A stretch of DNA of 64,000 nucleotides from Candidatus Nanoarchaeia archaeon (GCA_028279755.1 JANQNB010000013.1:1-64000), one strand, 5' to 3'. Positions 26,905 through 34,690 are shown, counted from the first letter of the stretch. The notes: generated by a model from the letters alone, not told the origin. Made by a program: numbers and translations.

Positions 26905-28194
26905 TCATTCTTCCCAGTCGACCTTTAAGAAGTGGGTGCTGCACGAGAAGCAGGGATCATACGAGCGAATGAGCTTCTCGATCTCCAACGGGACTTCGTT
27001 CTTCTTAACGCCCTGGTCGAGGAGCTGCTGGAGGTAAATCTTCACGTCTTCCTGCATCGCTTTCAGGTTCTGGCACGTGGGTGTCATGATGTTGCACTTG
27101 GTGACATACCCTTTTTCGTCGATCGTGTATGTATGGAACAGAATGCCGCGGGGCACTTCCACTACGCCGACGCCGGTGCCTGCTTTGGGCTTCACCGTGA
27201 TTTTCTCGCGTGTGAAGCCTTTTGTGTAGCTTTCCAGGAGTTTTTTGCCGCGTCTGACCCAGACGAGGAGCTCGATCGCTTGTGCCACGTTGTTGTGGAA
27301 GGGATTCTTGCTCGGGAAGCTGATCTTTGCTTTCTTGAGGATGCTCTGGATGTCTTTGGACAGCGAGGGCAGGTTGTTGTTGAGCCGTGGAAGGGCGCCG
27401 AGCATGAAGCTCTTGCCTTTCTTCACGACAAATTTCGCGGTGCTCCACCGGTCAACGTATTCTGTGAAGTACTTGCCATAGTCTTTCTCCTTGATGCGCC
27501 AGCCAGTGTCGCTGACGATGTCGCCGAGCAGGAGCGGGAAGTCGTGCTTCTGCAGCAGGCTCAGGTGCTCTCGCTCCACAGACAGTTCTGGATATTTCAG
27601 TGTGCAGAAGAGCTTGAGCGTGTCAAGCGCTGGCTTTTCGCATTGCCTGAGCAGGTCGATGAGTTCCTTGATCTGTTCTGGGCTTGGATAGTGGGTGAAG
27701 CCGCCGACCCGGCCGCCCATCGGGTGCATCTGACGCCCACCAAAGGCGGTGACAATCTCGTTCCCGGTCTTCATCATGATGAGCGCGTCCTTGATCTGTT
27801 TCTTGTACTTCGGCGCCATTGCGAGCGCTGAGTCGTAGCCCATGTAGTCGGGGAGCGCGAGGAAGTAGAGGTGCGTTGCATGAGAGCGAATGCGCTCGCC
27901 GATGACGATGATCTCGCGCATGGCTTGCGTCTGTTTCGACACTTTGACACCCATGGCGTTCTCGAGCGCCTTCAGCGAGGCTGTGAAGTGCCCGCAGCTG
28001 CAGATCCCGCAGATGCGCATGACCATCTCTGTCGCGTCGTCGTAGGGCCGCCCGACGACCAGGCCTTCGAAGAAGCGGGCTCCTTCAGTGGAGCCAAGTT
28101 CGCACTTGACGACCTTGCCTTTGTCCACTTTGACCTTCAAAGAGGCGTGCCCTTCGATCTTAGTGATATGGTCGAGCGTGATCGTTCTAGCCAT
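26905..28194 (-). CDS. hydA: NiFe hydrogenase large (alpha) subunit, group 3b type
   Basis: 429 residues. Carries the NiFe(CN)2CO active site. The two Cys pairs are in RICGICSCGH (about residues 60-69) and DPCFSCSTH (about residues 413-421). Eight residues follow the His (FLKVDWEE), the tail removed by a maturation protease after nickel insertion; a protease gene heads this operon. Gene order B-G-D-A is that of the Pyrococcus soluble NADP(H) sulfhydrogenases. It overlaps hydD by 8 bases and is followed by two hairpins. Confidence 0.95.
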   Translation of the reverse strand: MARTITLDHITKIEGHASLKVKVDKGKVVKCELGSTEGARFFEGLVVGRPYDDATEMVMRICGICSCGHFTASLKALENAMGVKVSKQTQAMREIIVIGERIRSHATHLYFLALPDYMGYDSALAMAPKYKKQIKDALIMMKTGNEIVTAFGGRQMHPMGGRVGGFTHYPSPEQIKELIDLLRQCEKPALDTLKLFCTLKYPELSVEREHLSLLQKHDFPLLLGDIVSDTGWRIKEKDYGKYFTEYVDRWSTAKFVVKKGKSFMLGALPRLNNNLPSLSKDIQSILKKAKISFPSKNPFHNNVAQAIELLVWVRRGKKLLESYTKGFTREKITVKPKAGTGVGVVEVPRGILFHTYTIDEKGYVTKCNIMTPTCQNLKAMQEDVKIYLQQLLDQGVKKNEVPLEIEKLIRSYDPCFSCSTHFLKVDWEE

Positions 28195-29065
28195 TCTTCT
28201 TCCTCTTCAGTTTCTTCTCCCATTTCACGCCTTGCATCTTGGCTTGCTCATCGACCAATAATGAAGCGTACGTGTGCAACCTGTTCTCGATGTCTTTGCG
28301 CTTGTAGCCCTGGTCTTGCAGCGCTTGGATCATCGCTGGCAGGTTGGCGTCGTCTGTCGGGCCGCGGCAGCCCATGCATTCGTGGCCTGCTGCTGTGCAG
28401 ATCGCGTCGCACCCGCCGACAGTGATCGGGCCGAGGCAGGGTTTACCTTGTAGTAATAGACAATCAACTTCTCTTTTAACACATTCAACGCAGACTGGAT
28501 TGTGCGTGATTCGTGGCGGCCTGCCAAGGACAAGATCAGTCAGGACTGCGTAGATCTGATTCGCGTCTGGCGGACAGCCAGGCAACTCGATGTCGACTGG
28601 CACGTGCTTGCTCACTGGTGTCGCGTCGAGGGAGTTCAGGTAGTCGACCTTGGCATAGACCGCGCGTTCGACTTCCGGGTGGTTCATGAAGTTCTTCATC
28701 GCCGGCACGCAGCCGTGGGTCGCGCATGCGCCGATGCACATCAACAAGTCGCATCGCGCTCTGAGTTCTTCTGCTTTCTCCTTGTCTGCTTTCGAGGACA
28801 CGAGCCCTTCCAGGATGATGATGTCGAAATGCCCTTTGTAGTTCTGCTCTTTCACGAAGGGCACGGCGAGGATGTCGATCATGTCCATCAATGCCGGGAA
28901 TTTCTCGCTGAACAGGATTGTGAGCTGGCAGCCTGCGCAGCCAGTAATGCCGAAGACCCCGACTTTGAGCTTCTGGCCTTTCGCGCGCTTGTCCCGGAGG
29001 CGTGAGAGATGGTCATTCATATCGGCCCGATGGCACAATATGTCCTGGCCGAGTTTTGTCTTCAT
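28187..29065 (-). CDS. hydD: NiFe hydrogenase small (delta) subunit
   Basis: 292 residues. Carries the three-cluster Fe-S relay to the active site. The proximal-cluster ligands are in FGITGCAGCQL, CIGACATHGC and ELPGCPPD. The C-terminal CVECVKREVDC, KPCLGP, GGCDAIC and CMGC supply the medial and distal clusters. The start has a GAGGTGAC ribosome site immediately next to palindrome copy B, which separates it from hydG. Confidence 0.94.
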   Translation of the reverse strand: MKTKLGQDILCHRADMNDHLSRLRDKRAKGQKLKVGVFGITGCAGCQLTILFSEKFPALMDMIDILAVPFVKEQNYKGHFDIIILEGLVSSKADKEKAEELRARCDLLMCIGACATHGCVPAMKNFMNHPEVERAVYAKVDYLNSLDATPVSKHVPVDIELPGCPPDANQIYAVLTDLVLGRPPRITHNPVCVECVKREVDCLLLQGKPCLGPITVGGCDAICTAAGHECMGCRGPTDDANLPAMIQALQDQGYKRKDIENRLHTYASLLVDEQAKMQGVKWEKKLKRKKNG

Positions 29066-29075
29066 ACCGTCACCT

Positions 29076-29130
29076 CACGCACTGCCGCCTTGGCCCGACA
29101 TGCGCAGCGAGAGGGCCGCGGCAGTGCGTG
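29076..29130 (-). repeat. Dispersed palindrome with AAG bulge, copy B (inside hyd operon)
   Basis: A perfect 13-bp outer stem (29076-29088 with 29118-29130), then a 3-base bulge (29089-29091, AAG in sense), a perfect 5-bp inner stem (29092-29096 with 29113-29117) and a 16-base loop. It sits between the hydG stop and the hydD ribosome site, ending 11 bases from the hydD ATG. Same design as copies A and C. Confidence 0.75.
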
Positions 29131-29150
29131 TTGCCGCAGCCTTGTAGAAT

Positions 29151-30011
29151 TCATCCCTTAGCCTCCTTGATCCAGTCCCAGCGGAAGACCGGGCCGTCCT
29201 TGCAGGTGTATTTTCCTTCGATCATGCAGTGTCCGCACATGCCGGTCGCGCATTTCATGTGCCGTTCGTGCGAAATCCATACCTGATCGTCATTGAATCC
29301 CAAGGTCTCGAGGCTCTTAATAGCGGCGAGCATCATCGGCGTGGGTCCGCAGATCATGACTGCGCGGCGATGATTGCTCAGCCCGCTCTCCTCGATATAT
29401 TTCGTGACAAAGCCGGTCGGGCCTTTGAACGACTTGGGCGGGTGGCTGAACGCGTAGTGGAAGGTGAAGGTGCCGTCTTTCTCCCACTTAGCCATCTCCT
29501 TGTCGAAGATGCTGTCGCCAGGGTTGCGGTAGCCGAAGAAGCAATGGATCTCGCCGAAGTGCTGGCGATGCTTTGCGATATAGTCCATCACGCCTTTCAG
29601 GGGTGCGACACCGCACCCACCGCCAACGAGGATGAGGCTGTTGTTGTAGAAGTAATGCATGGGATAGCCGTAGCCGAACGGACCGCGCAATAACAAGTAG
29701 TCGCCTGGTTTCTTCCTGATGACTTCTTTCGTCACAGTGCCGACCGGGTTGACGACAAGGTCGATGTAATCCTTGCTCCAGGACGCTATCGAGATCGGCG
29801 CTTCGCCAAAGCCGAGCACTGTCACCTGGAAGAACTGGCCTGGATCGTGATCAACCCTCGCCTCGACACGAAGCAGTGTGTGGCGGTCGCCGAGCTTCTG
29901 TTTCTTGAGGATCTTCACTTTGACCGGTTCGTACAGCAAGACTTTGCCTTTCTCGACGTGCTGGAGGTGGTTATGGCATTTGCAGCTCGATCCGCAGCCT
30001 TTGCAGCTCAT
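29151..30011 (-). CDS. hydG: Hydrogenase gamma subunit, FAD/NAD(P)-binding
   Basis: 286 residues. Transfers electrons between the Fe-S chain and NAD(P)H. It starts with a Cys cluster (MSCKGCGSSCKCH), followed by the FAD-binding beta barrel, then the nucleotide-binding GGGCGVAPLKG (about residues 127-137) and FFGYRNPGDSIF, and ends with a [2Fe-2S] site like dihydroorotate dehydrogenase electron-transfer subunits (CATGMCGHC and a later Cys). The start at 30011 overlaps hydB by 4 bases (ATGA). A PyrK-like function is unlikely given the hydrogenase context. Confidence 0.93.
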   Translation of the reverse strand: MSCKGCGSSCKCHNHLQHVEKGKVLLYEPVKVKILKKQKLGDRHTLLRVEARVDHDPGQFFQVTVLGFGEAPISIASWSKDYIDLVVNPVGTVTKEVIRKKPGDYLLLRGPFGYGYPMHYFYNNSLILVGGGCGVAPLKGVMDYIAKHRQHFGEIHCFFGYRNPGDSIFDKEMAKWEKDGTFTFHYAFSHPPKSFKGPTGFVTKYIEESGLSNHRRAVMICGPTPMMLAAIKSLETLGFNDDQVWISHERHMKCATGMCGHCMIEGKYTCKDGPVFRWDWIKEAKG

Positions 30012-31009
30012 TTGCCGTCCTCCATCTCGTTGATCAGCTCGACAAAGTCGATCTGTGTCGGGCATTGTTCAATACAGCGGCCGCAGCCTGTGCACATCGG
30101 CACCTGGCCGAAGATCTCAGGATAGTACACGATCTTGTGATAGATGCGGTGCTTGAACCGCGCAGTCCTGTCTGGCCTGAAGTAATGGTCGCCCGCCACT
30201 CTGGTGAATTGCTTTGAATGGCACGAATCCCAGGTCCGTTCGCGTGTGCCGTGCTCCAGATCGGTCTGTGTCTTGTCGTAGATGTCAAAGCACATGCACG
30301 TCGGGCACATTGTCGTGCACCGCTGGCAGGAAAGGCACTTGCTTTCTGTGGTCTTCTGCCATTTGGGATGGTCGAAGTATTTCCTGATGTCGTGGGTCTT
30401 CAGTTTCTTCGGCGTCCTGATCTTCGGCACGTGCTCGTGATGCTCTTTCAGTTTGAGCTTCATGGCTTTGCGCATCAGGATCTCGCCTTTCGGGCTGCCC
30501 ACGTCGATGTAGATGTCTTTCTTCCCTGGCAGGTCGCGCAGCATGAGGTCGTAGTAGTGCGTCAGGTTCATGCTTTCGCAGAAGCAGAATTTCGATGGCG
30601 GCGTGTTGCAGTACCAGCCGACGAGGAAGATGTTCTCCCGCGCCGCCTGGTAATGGTCGTCGGTGAATTGGGGGTTGATGAAGAGCTGGTCCTGGATCTT
30701 CACTGCGTTGAGATCGCACAGGCGCAGCCCAAACAGGATGCGTTGCCGCGCCGTGATCTTCTTGTCTGTGAGCTTCTGGTTCTTCATGTTGTACGTGAAT
30801 AAAGGTTCGTACGCTGGCATGAAGAATTTCTTCGCTGTGAATTGCGGGTTGGTGGTGAAGTCCAGGCGCGTGAGGTCTGTCTTGCCTTCCAGCTCTTCGA
30901 ATACGACCACGTCGTCTTTCTTGCGCCGGACTGGTGCGATGAAGCTCGAGCCGTGCATGAGCAGCTCTAAGAACGTGTTCAGTTTGCTTTTCGGTAAGAG
31001 ATACCCCAC
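30008..31009 (-). CDS. hydB: Hydrogenase beta subunit, 4Fe-4S protein
   Basis: 333 residues. Links the flavin subunit to the hydrogenase core. Two [4Fe-4S] motifs are near the C-terminus: CLSCQRCTTMCPTC (about residues 224-237) and CTGCGRCIEQCP. Further conserved Cys are in FCFCES and DSCHSKQF. The GTG at 31009 is preferred over a TTG further upstream because GAGGTGAG lies 5 bases before it. It follows the maturation protease gene by 38 bases. Confidence 0.92.
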   Translation of the reverse strand: MGYLLPKSKLNTFLELLMHGSSFIAPVRRKKDDVVVFEELEGKTDLTRLDFTTNPQFTAKKFFMPAYEPLFTYNMKNQKLTDKKITARQRILFGLRLCDLNAVKIQDQLFINPQFTDDHYQAARENIFLVGWYCNTPPSKFCFCESMNLTHYYDLMLRDLPGKKDIYIDVGSPKGEILMRKAMKLKLKEHHEHVPKIRTPKKLKTHDIRKYFDHPKWQKTTESKCLSCQRCTTMCPTCMCFDIYDKTQTDLEHGTRERTWDSCHSKQFTRVAGDHYFRPDRTARFKHRIYHKIVYYPEIFGQVPMCTGCGRCIEQCPTQIDFVELINEMEDGK

Positions 31010-31047
31010 CAGCTCACCTCTACAAGAGCTGAGCAACAGCTGGCTAT

Positions 31048-31419
31048 TTAAATATTGTGCAGAAGCTCTTTCACTTTCGGCAAGGCTTCCTGCACGCTCA
31101 TCTCTGCAGGGATGGCGATGATCCTGACGTCGTGGATCTCGCCCAGGCGTTGCATGAGCTTCATGAAATAGGCCATGTCCAGGTCGTGGAGGCTGCAGAG
31201 ACGGCCCAGGGTCAGTCTGTCGACGTTCGTGAGCAGCGTGACCTCCTTGATGCCGACTGCAACATCGATGATGACCCGCTCGTCCAGCTTGATATCCAGC
31301 AGTTCAAGCGGATTATTGACATGCCGGGTCGTATGACCTTCTTTCTCGAGCGCCTTGCCGACTTCGAGAGCGAGGTTATCGCTTGGTATCGCTGGATTGC
31401 CGAACAAGAGGATTTCCAT
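31048..31419 (-). CDS. Hydrogenase maturation protease (HycI family)
   Basis: 123 residues. Would clip the C-terminal tail of HydA after Ni insertion. The N-terminal LLFGNPAIPSDN and the central VIIDVAVGIKEV correspond to the family's GN-(x)-D and D-x2-x-G metal-binding regions, though the classic Glu/Asp/His set is not fully obvious. Head of the hyd operon. The ATG at 31419 is supported by a GGAG box. Position and size make the call strong; residue-level support is moderate. Confidence 0.7.
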   Translation of the reverse strand: MEILLFGNPAIPSDNLALEVGKALEKEGHTTRHVNNPLELLDIKLDERVIIDVAVGIKEVTLLTNVDRLTLGRLCSLHDLDMAYFMKLMQRLGEIHDVRIIAIPAEMSVQEALPKVKELLHNI

Positions 31420-31451
31420 TCGCTTTACTCCATAATCACCTTGGCACAAAA

Positions 31452-31493
31452 ACCAGGCGGGAATACGACCCAGTCGTTATATGAGCGCCTGGT
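31452..31493. promoter_or_regulatory. Inverted repeat bracketing the hyd TATA box
   Basis: ACCAGGCG (31452-31459) and CGCCTGGT (31486-31493) are perfect inverted copies on either side of the TATA-like element at 31476-31483. Such a layout could let a dimeric regulator loop or block the hydrogenase promoter. Confidence 0.45.
31476..31483 (-). promoter_or_regulatory. TATA box for the hyd operon
   Basis: Sense CATATAAC, about 60 bases upstream of the first ATG. It predicts a ~34-base leader with a GGAG ribosome site. Confidence 0.45.
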
Positions 31494-31497
31494 AAGC

Positions 31498-31514
31498 CTC
31501 GCACGGAGTGCGAG
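31498..31514. repeat. Perfect 7-bp palindrome between divergent promoters
   Basis: CTCGCAC GGA GTGCGAG. It lies upstream of both the hyd promoter and the EamA promoter and may be a regulator site or a small hairpin. Confidence 0.4.
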
Positions 31515-31552
31515 TAGTTAGCCGTGACGATGGCATTGTTTGAGGAAAAACT

Positions 31553-31560
31553 ATTTATAT
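31553..31560 (+). promoter_or_regulatory. TATA box for the first EamA permease gene
   Basis: ATTTATAT, centre 26-27 bases upstream of the ATG at 31583, fitting a leaderless transcript. Confidence 0.65.
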
Positions 31561-31582
31561 GGATTCCTGTTGAGTGCTCAGC

Positions 31583-32479
31583 ATGAAAAAGGGGTTGGCG
31601 CTGGTGCTCGGCACTGCGGTGATCAGCGGGGTTTCGATCTTCCTGAACAAGTTCGGGATTCAAGGCTTGGATCCTGCAGTGTTCACGACCTCGAAGAACG
31701 TTCTTGTTGCGCTTTTCCTCATCGCGACGATCCTCGCAATGAAGGAATGGAAGACTTTGAAGGAGCTGAAGAAGAAAGAATGGGGCCAGCTCGCCTTGAT
31801 CGGCCTGATCGGCGGCAGCATTCCCTTCCTGCTCTTCTTCACCGGGCTATCGATGACGACAGCAGCGCAAGCCGGCTTCTTGCATAAGACCTTGTTCATC
31901 TGGGTCGGCATACTCGCAGCCTTGACGCTGAAGGAGAAAATCAGCAGGAACATGGTGATCGGCGGCGTGCTTCTCTTGCTCGGCAACCTCTTCCTCCTCA
32001 AGATTACTGGATTCGTGTTTGGTGTTGGTGATATCTTAATCCTCGCTGCCACCTTGCTCTGGGCTGTCGAGATCACCTTGAGTCGCCACGTCCTGAAAAG
32101 CATCGACAAACTCCCTGGCAGGGTTGTCGCGTTCGGAAGAATGGGTTTTGGCGCGTTATTCCTATTACTTTATCTTGCTATCACTCAAAAAATTACTCTT
32201 ATTGGAGGATTAGGTTCTAGTTTTGTTTGGGTTATTATTACGAGCGTCTTCCTGTATGGTTACGTCTTCACTTTCTACGAAGGCCTGAAACTCGTGCCCG
32301 CGAGTACAGCGACAGCAGTCTTGCTCCTCGGGACTGTCATCACGACCTTGCTCAACCTGTTGTGGAACGGCACGATCGTGTGGCAGCAAGTCCTTGGCAG
32401 CGTACTCCTTATCGGCGGCGCAGTCACGTTCACGGGTATCCGTATGTGGCTGCCTGCTCCGCAGAAAGCTTCTCAGTAG
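31583..32479 (+). CDS. EamA/DMT-superfamily transporter
   Basis: 298 residues with about ten transmembrane helices in two EamA repeats (first LVLGTAVISGVSIFLNKFG, second VGDILILAATLLWAVEITLS). Members export or import small metabolites; the substrate is unknown. The ATG at 31583 is preferred to the GTG at 31574 because of TATA spacing. Its last 50 bases overlap the convergent HypC-like gene. Confidence 0.9.
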   Translation: MKKGLALVLGTAVISGVSIFLNKFGIQGLDPAVFTTSKNVLVALFLIATILAMKEWKTLKELKKKEWGQLALIGLIGGSIPFLLFFTGLSMTTAAQAGFLHKTLFIWVGILAALTLKEKISRNMVIGGVLLLLGNLFLLKITGFVFGVGDILILAATLLWAVEITLSRHVLKSIDKLPGRVVAFGRMGFGALFLLLYLAITQKITLIGGLGSSFVWVIITSVFLYGYVFTFYEGLKLVPASTATAVLLLGTVITTLLNLLWNGTIVWQQVLGSVLLIGGAVTFTGIRMWLPAPQKASQ

Positions 32480-32942
32480 CGAACTTGCGATGAGAAACCA
32501 CTATATCTCCTTCTTCAATGTTTCCTGCATATTTTCCTAGAACTAATTCATTTCCATTAGGGGTTTTGAGAGTGATAATTTGTTCCTGTTTGACTTCCAT
32601 GACTTTACCAATCGTACAACGGCATAGTTCCTTCTCAGTTGGGCTCATCTGTCCGAGCATGCCGTCGCCTTTATCGATGTACTCGTCATGGTATTTCAGA
32701 AAGTAAGTATGAATCGCGTCCTCGCTCCAATACTCGGAAAGCCCATCTCTTTCAGCCACCTCTTTCAAACGGCGTGTCAAGGCAGGGAAGAACTGCTCCA
32801 ATTTCTCCTGCGGCAATGACCTTCCTGCAAGAAGCGCAGCTTCGATTTCCTCATACTCTTTTCTGGTTATATTCCCTAATTGTATGGAAATCTCGGCACA
32901 GGGAAAGGCATATCTCATCACAAGCAGGCCAGGATCAGCCAT
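32430..32942 (-). CDS. Uncharacterised protein with HypC-like C-terminal domain
   Basis: 170 residues. The N-terminal ~95 residues are helical and charged with no recognised motif. From about residue 106 the sequence runs CRCTIGKVMEV, then GNIEEGDIVVSHRKFATEKL and SAEQA; it aligns by eye with HypC (CLVIPGKVKSV, VGDYVLVHAGFAI, DEEEA), but the second-position Cys of HypC is internal here. It overlaps the end of hypC by 8 bases and is the last gene of the hyp operon. It may be a hydrogenase-assembly helper (inference). Confidence 0.75.
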   Translation of the reverse strand: MADPGLLVMRYAFPCAEISIQLGNITRKEYEEIEAALLAGRSLPQEKLEQFFPALTRRLKEVAERDGLSEYWSEDAIHTYFLKYHDEYIDKGDGMLGQMSPTEKELCRCTIGKVMEVKQEQIITLKTPNGNELVLGKYAGNIEEGDIVVSHRKFATEKLSAEQAATYGYP

Positions 32943-33156
32943 GTTTTTCGCCTGCTTCCTTGATCGTCTCGAGCGCTGCTTTCGCTTCCTCTTCAGGGAT
33001 CACCTGGACGATCATCTTGGCCTGGACCAGCACGTACTCGCCGACCTTGACGTCTGGCACCAAGGCAGTGCCGACCTCGCGTTCCTCGACCTCGTAATCG
33101 ACGATGGCTTTCTCACCCGCGACTGATTTCACTTTCCCGGGAATGACTAAACACAT
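32935..33156 (-). CDS. hypC: Hydrogenase maturation chaperone HypC
   Basis: 73 residues. Carries the Fe(CN)2CO unit with HypD and binds the large-subunit precursor through its N-terminal Cys. Starting at 33156 gives MCLVIPGKVKS, the invariant HypC N-terminus, with an AAAGGTGAG ribosome site just upstream; the ATG at 33177 would bury the essential Cys. The end (AAKAAL) is typical. An 18-bp perfect palindrome lies upstream. Confidence 0.92.
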   Translation of the reverse strand: MCLVIPGKVKSVAGEKAIVDYEVEEREVGTALVPDVKVGEYVLVQAKMIVQVIPEEEAKAALETIKEAGEKHG

Positions 33157-33168
33157 ACACTCACCTTT

Positions 33169-33186
33169 ATTTTCCATATGGAAAAT
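33169..33186. promoter_or_regulatory. 18-bp perfect palindrome upstream of hypC
   Basis: ATTTTCCATATGGAAAAT, perfect over 18 bases, between the hypA stop and the hypC ribosome site. The 13-base core TTTCCATATGGAA recurs exactly at 47251-47263, with a one-mismatch form at 47636-47649. An operator is likely. Confidence 0.55.
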
Positions 33187-33190
33187 ATTA

Positions 33191-33514
33191 TTATTCCACT
33201 GTGACGTCCTTCAGCACGACATCCTTGCCCGCAAGCACAGCAGGCAGCTCTGCCTTGCATTCAGGACAGTGGAAGATCGTATAATCATGCCCTTTGTCAG
33301 TCACCACAGGCGCTCCTGTGTAACCGCATTTGCACTGCACAACACCAGGCGTGGTGATGATGTTCAGCTGCCATTTCGTGAACTCCAGCGCGAGCTTGAG
33401 CTCCTCAACAGGGATCGGCGCGAGCTCGCCGACCTCGACAGTGACCGCTGTTACTGTGCCTTGTTTCGTGGCTTCGCCGACGATCGCATCGACATAGACA
33501 TGCTCGTGGCTCAC
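33191..33514 (-). CDS. hypA: Hydrogenase nickel-insertion protein HypA
   Basis: 107 residues. Delivers nickel and holds a structural zinc. The zinc site is CKCG plus CPEC (about residues 60-63 and 82-85). The GTG at 33514 forms a GTGA overlap with the preceding gene and gives MSHEHVYVDAI; an ATG 15 bases upstream would give a longer overlap. Canonical HypA begins Met-His-Glu with His2 binding Ni; here His is at position 3, an oddity. The first zinc half is C-x-C rather than C-x2-C. Confidence 0.85.
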   Translation of the reverse strand: MSHEHVYVDAIVGEATKQGTVTAVTVEVGELAPIPVEELKLALEFTKWQLNIITTPGVVQCKCGYTGAPVVTDKGHDYTIFHCPECKAELPAVLAGKDVVLKDVTVE

Positions 33515-34056
33515 CCGTTCCACTTCCACTTCACACTGCAGCCAAGCGCCGGCATCTCAGCGACTTCTGAAGAAAGCCTGCTGCCAGCCAAGAGTGTTGA
33601 GATCGCGATCTTCAGGGATTCGTCCTTGACCTTCTCGCGGCTGCGCCAGTTGTCGTCGATCCTGCCACGATAGCACAACGCCCTGTTTTTGTCGAAGACA
33701 AAGGCTTCTGGCGTGACTTCAGCACCATAGGCCTTGGCAATGTCCTGGGACTCGTCCCTGAGATACGGGAAGGGAAAGCCTTTCTTCTTGGCCCGTTTCA
33801 CCATCTCGGGAAAGCTGTCCTGGGGATGCGTCGAAGCGTCGTTCGGGTTGATCGCCACGAACTGCACGCCCTGCACGCTGTAGAACTTCGCAAGGTCAGA
33901 CAGCCGGTCTTCATACGCCTGCGCATAGGGGCAGTGGTTGCAGGTGAACACCACGACAAGAATCTTCTTCAGCGCGAACGAGCCCAGGCTGTGCGTATTG
34001 CCGTCCACGCCTGGCAGACTGAAATCAGGTGCTGGATCGCCGATTTTCAACCCCAT
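33511..34056 (-). CDS. Thioredoxin-fold / AhpC-TSA-like protein
   Basis: 181 residues. GDPAPDFSLPGVDG is the typical AhpC/TSA entry; the redox motif is FTCNHCPYAQAYEDRL, with a C-x2-C pair (about residues 42-45). INPNDASTHPQDSFPEM and the cis-Pro region TPEAFVFD also fit. Likely a thiol-disulfide oxidoreductase or peroxiredoxin-like protein of the cytoplasm, with no signal peptide. It is first in the hyp operon, so it may protect or reduce the nickel-site thiols. A GTG at 34068 is an alternative start. Confidence 0.88.
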   Translation of the reverse strand: MGLKIGDPAPDFSLPGVDGNTHSLGSFALKKILVVVFTCNHCPYAQAYEDRLSDLAKFYSVQGVQFVAINPNDASTHPQDSFPEMVKRAKKKGFPFPYLRDESQDIAKAYGAEVTPEAFVFDKNRALCYRGRIDDNWRSREKVKDESLKIAISTLLAGSRLSSEVAEMPALGCSVKWKWNG

Positions 34057-34087
34057 GGAACCACCCACTAGGGGTCAGCGTAAGCTG

Positions 34088-34098
34088 GTTTTTATGGA
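34088..34098 (-). promoter_or_regulatory. TATA box for the thioredoxin-like/hypA/hypC operon
   Basis: Sense CCATAAAAACC, centre 37 bases upstream of the ATG at 34056 and 25 bases upstream of the alternative GTG at 34068. Confidence 0.45.
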
Positions 34099-34130
34099 TT
34101 CCCATTTCACCGTTTGTTATTACCGAAAAG

Positions 34131-34138
34131 TAAATAAA
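34131..34138 (+). promoter_or_regulatory. TATA box for the gene at 34161
   Basis: TAAATAAA, centre 26-27 bases upstream of the ATG, predicting a leaderless mRNA. Confidence 0.5.
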
Positions 34139-34160
34139 AGAAGGCTTTTTTCTTTTTCGT

Positions 34161-34670
34161 ATGTCATACCAGAAGATGTTCAGTACAGCCAATGGAGCAG
34201 GAGACGCTCTCTATCTACAGAATCCTAGAACTGGGCTCTGGCTCAGACATCACAAAACTGATGGGCCGATCTACTATCTTGGCTCTGTCGATCCTCAGGT
34301 CAATCAGGCATTCAATGGAGAAGGGTACATACCACGGGATTTGGAAGAACAGATACTTGCAGGGGAAATCGAAGGATTCCTGCCGATTTTCCAGGTCGGT
34401 CGTGCCCCCATTGGTTTAGACATTGATCCGCGAAGAGTGCTTGCGCTCGGAGTGGATGTGGTCAAGATCAAAGGCTATGACATCGAGAACCCTCCTGCAC
34501 TGCACGTTGGCCATAATATCCAGGAAATACTCAGTTCAAGATGTGCTTCCTTAGTGAATCTTCACCTTCATACTAGTTTCATTCAAGGCTTGAGAAGGCT
34601 GACGATGCTGCTTCCAACCGAAAAAAATCGACGAATGGATGCCGGTAGCACTGATAGAGTTAATACCTAA
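34161..34670 (+). CDS. Unrecognised protein
   Basis: 169 residues; I do not recognise a family. It opens MSYQKMFSTANGAGDALYLQ and has an even mix of residues, no membrane segment, no Cys cluster and a possible beta-rich middle (GFLPIFQVGRAPIGLDIDPR). A well-placed TATA box ahead and codon use like its neighbours argue that it is real. It ends 52 bases before the GTPase gene, which has its own promoter. Confidence 0.6.
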   Translation: MSYQKMFSTANGAGDALYLQNPRTGLWLRHHKTDGPIYYLGSVDPQVNQAFNGEGYIPRDLEEQILAGEIEGFLPIFQVGRAPIGLDIDPRRVLALGVDVVKIKGYDIENPPALHVGHNIQEILSSRCASLVNLHLHTSFIQGLRRLTMLLPTEKNRRMDAGSTDRVNT

Positions 34671-34690
34671 GCTTCAGTCTAGCGAAAATC

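Noticed and set aside
31498-31514. Terminator for a gene ending nearby
   Set aside because: No gene ends into this divergent promoter region, and no T-run follows; a regulatory site is more likely.
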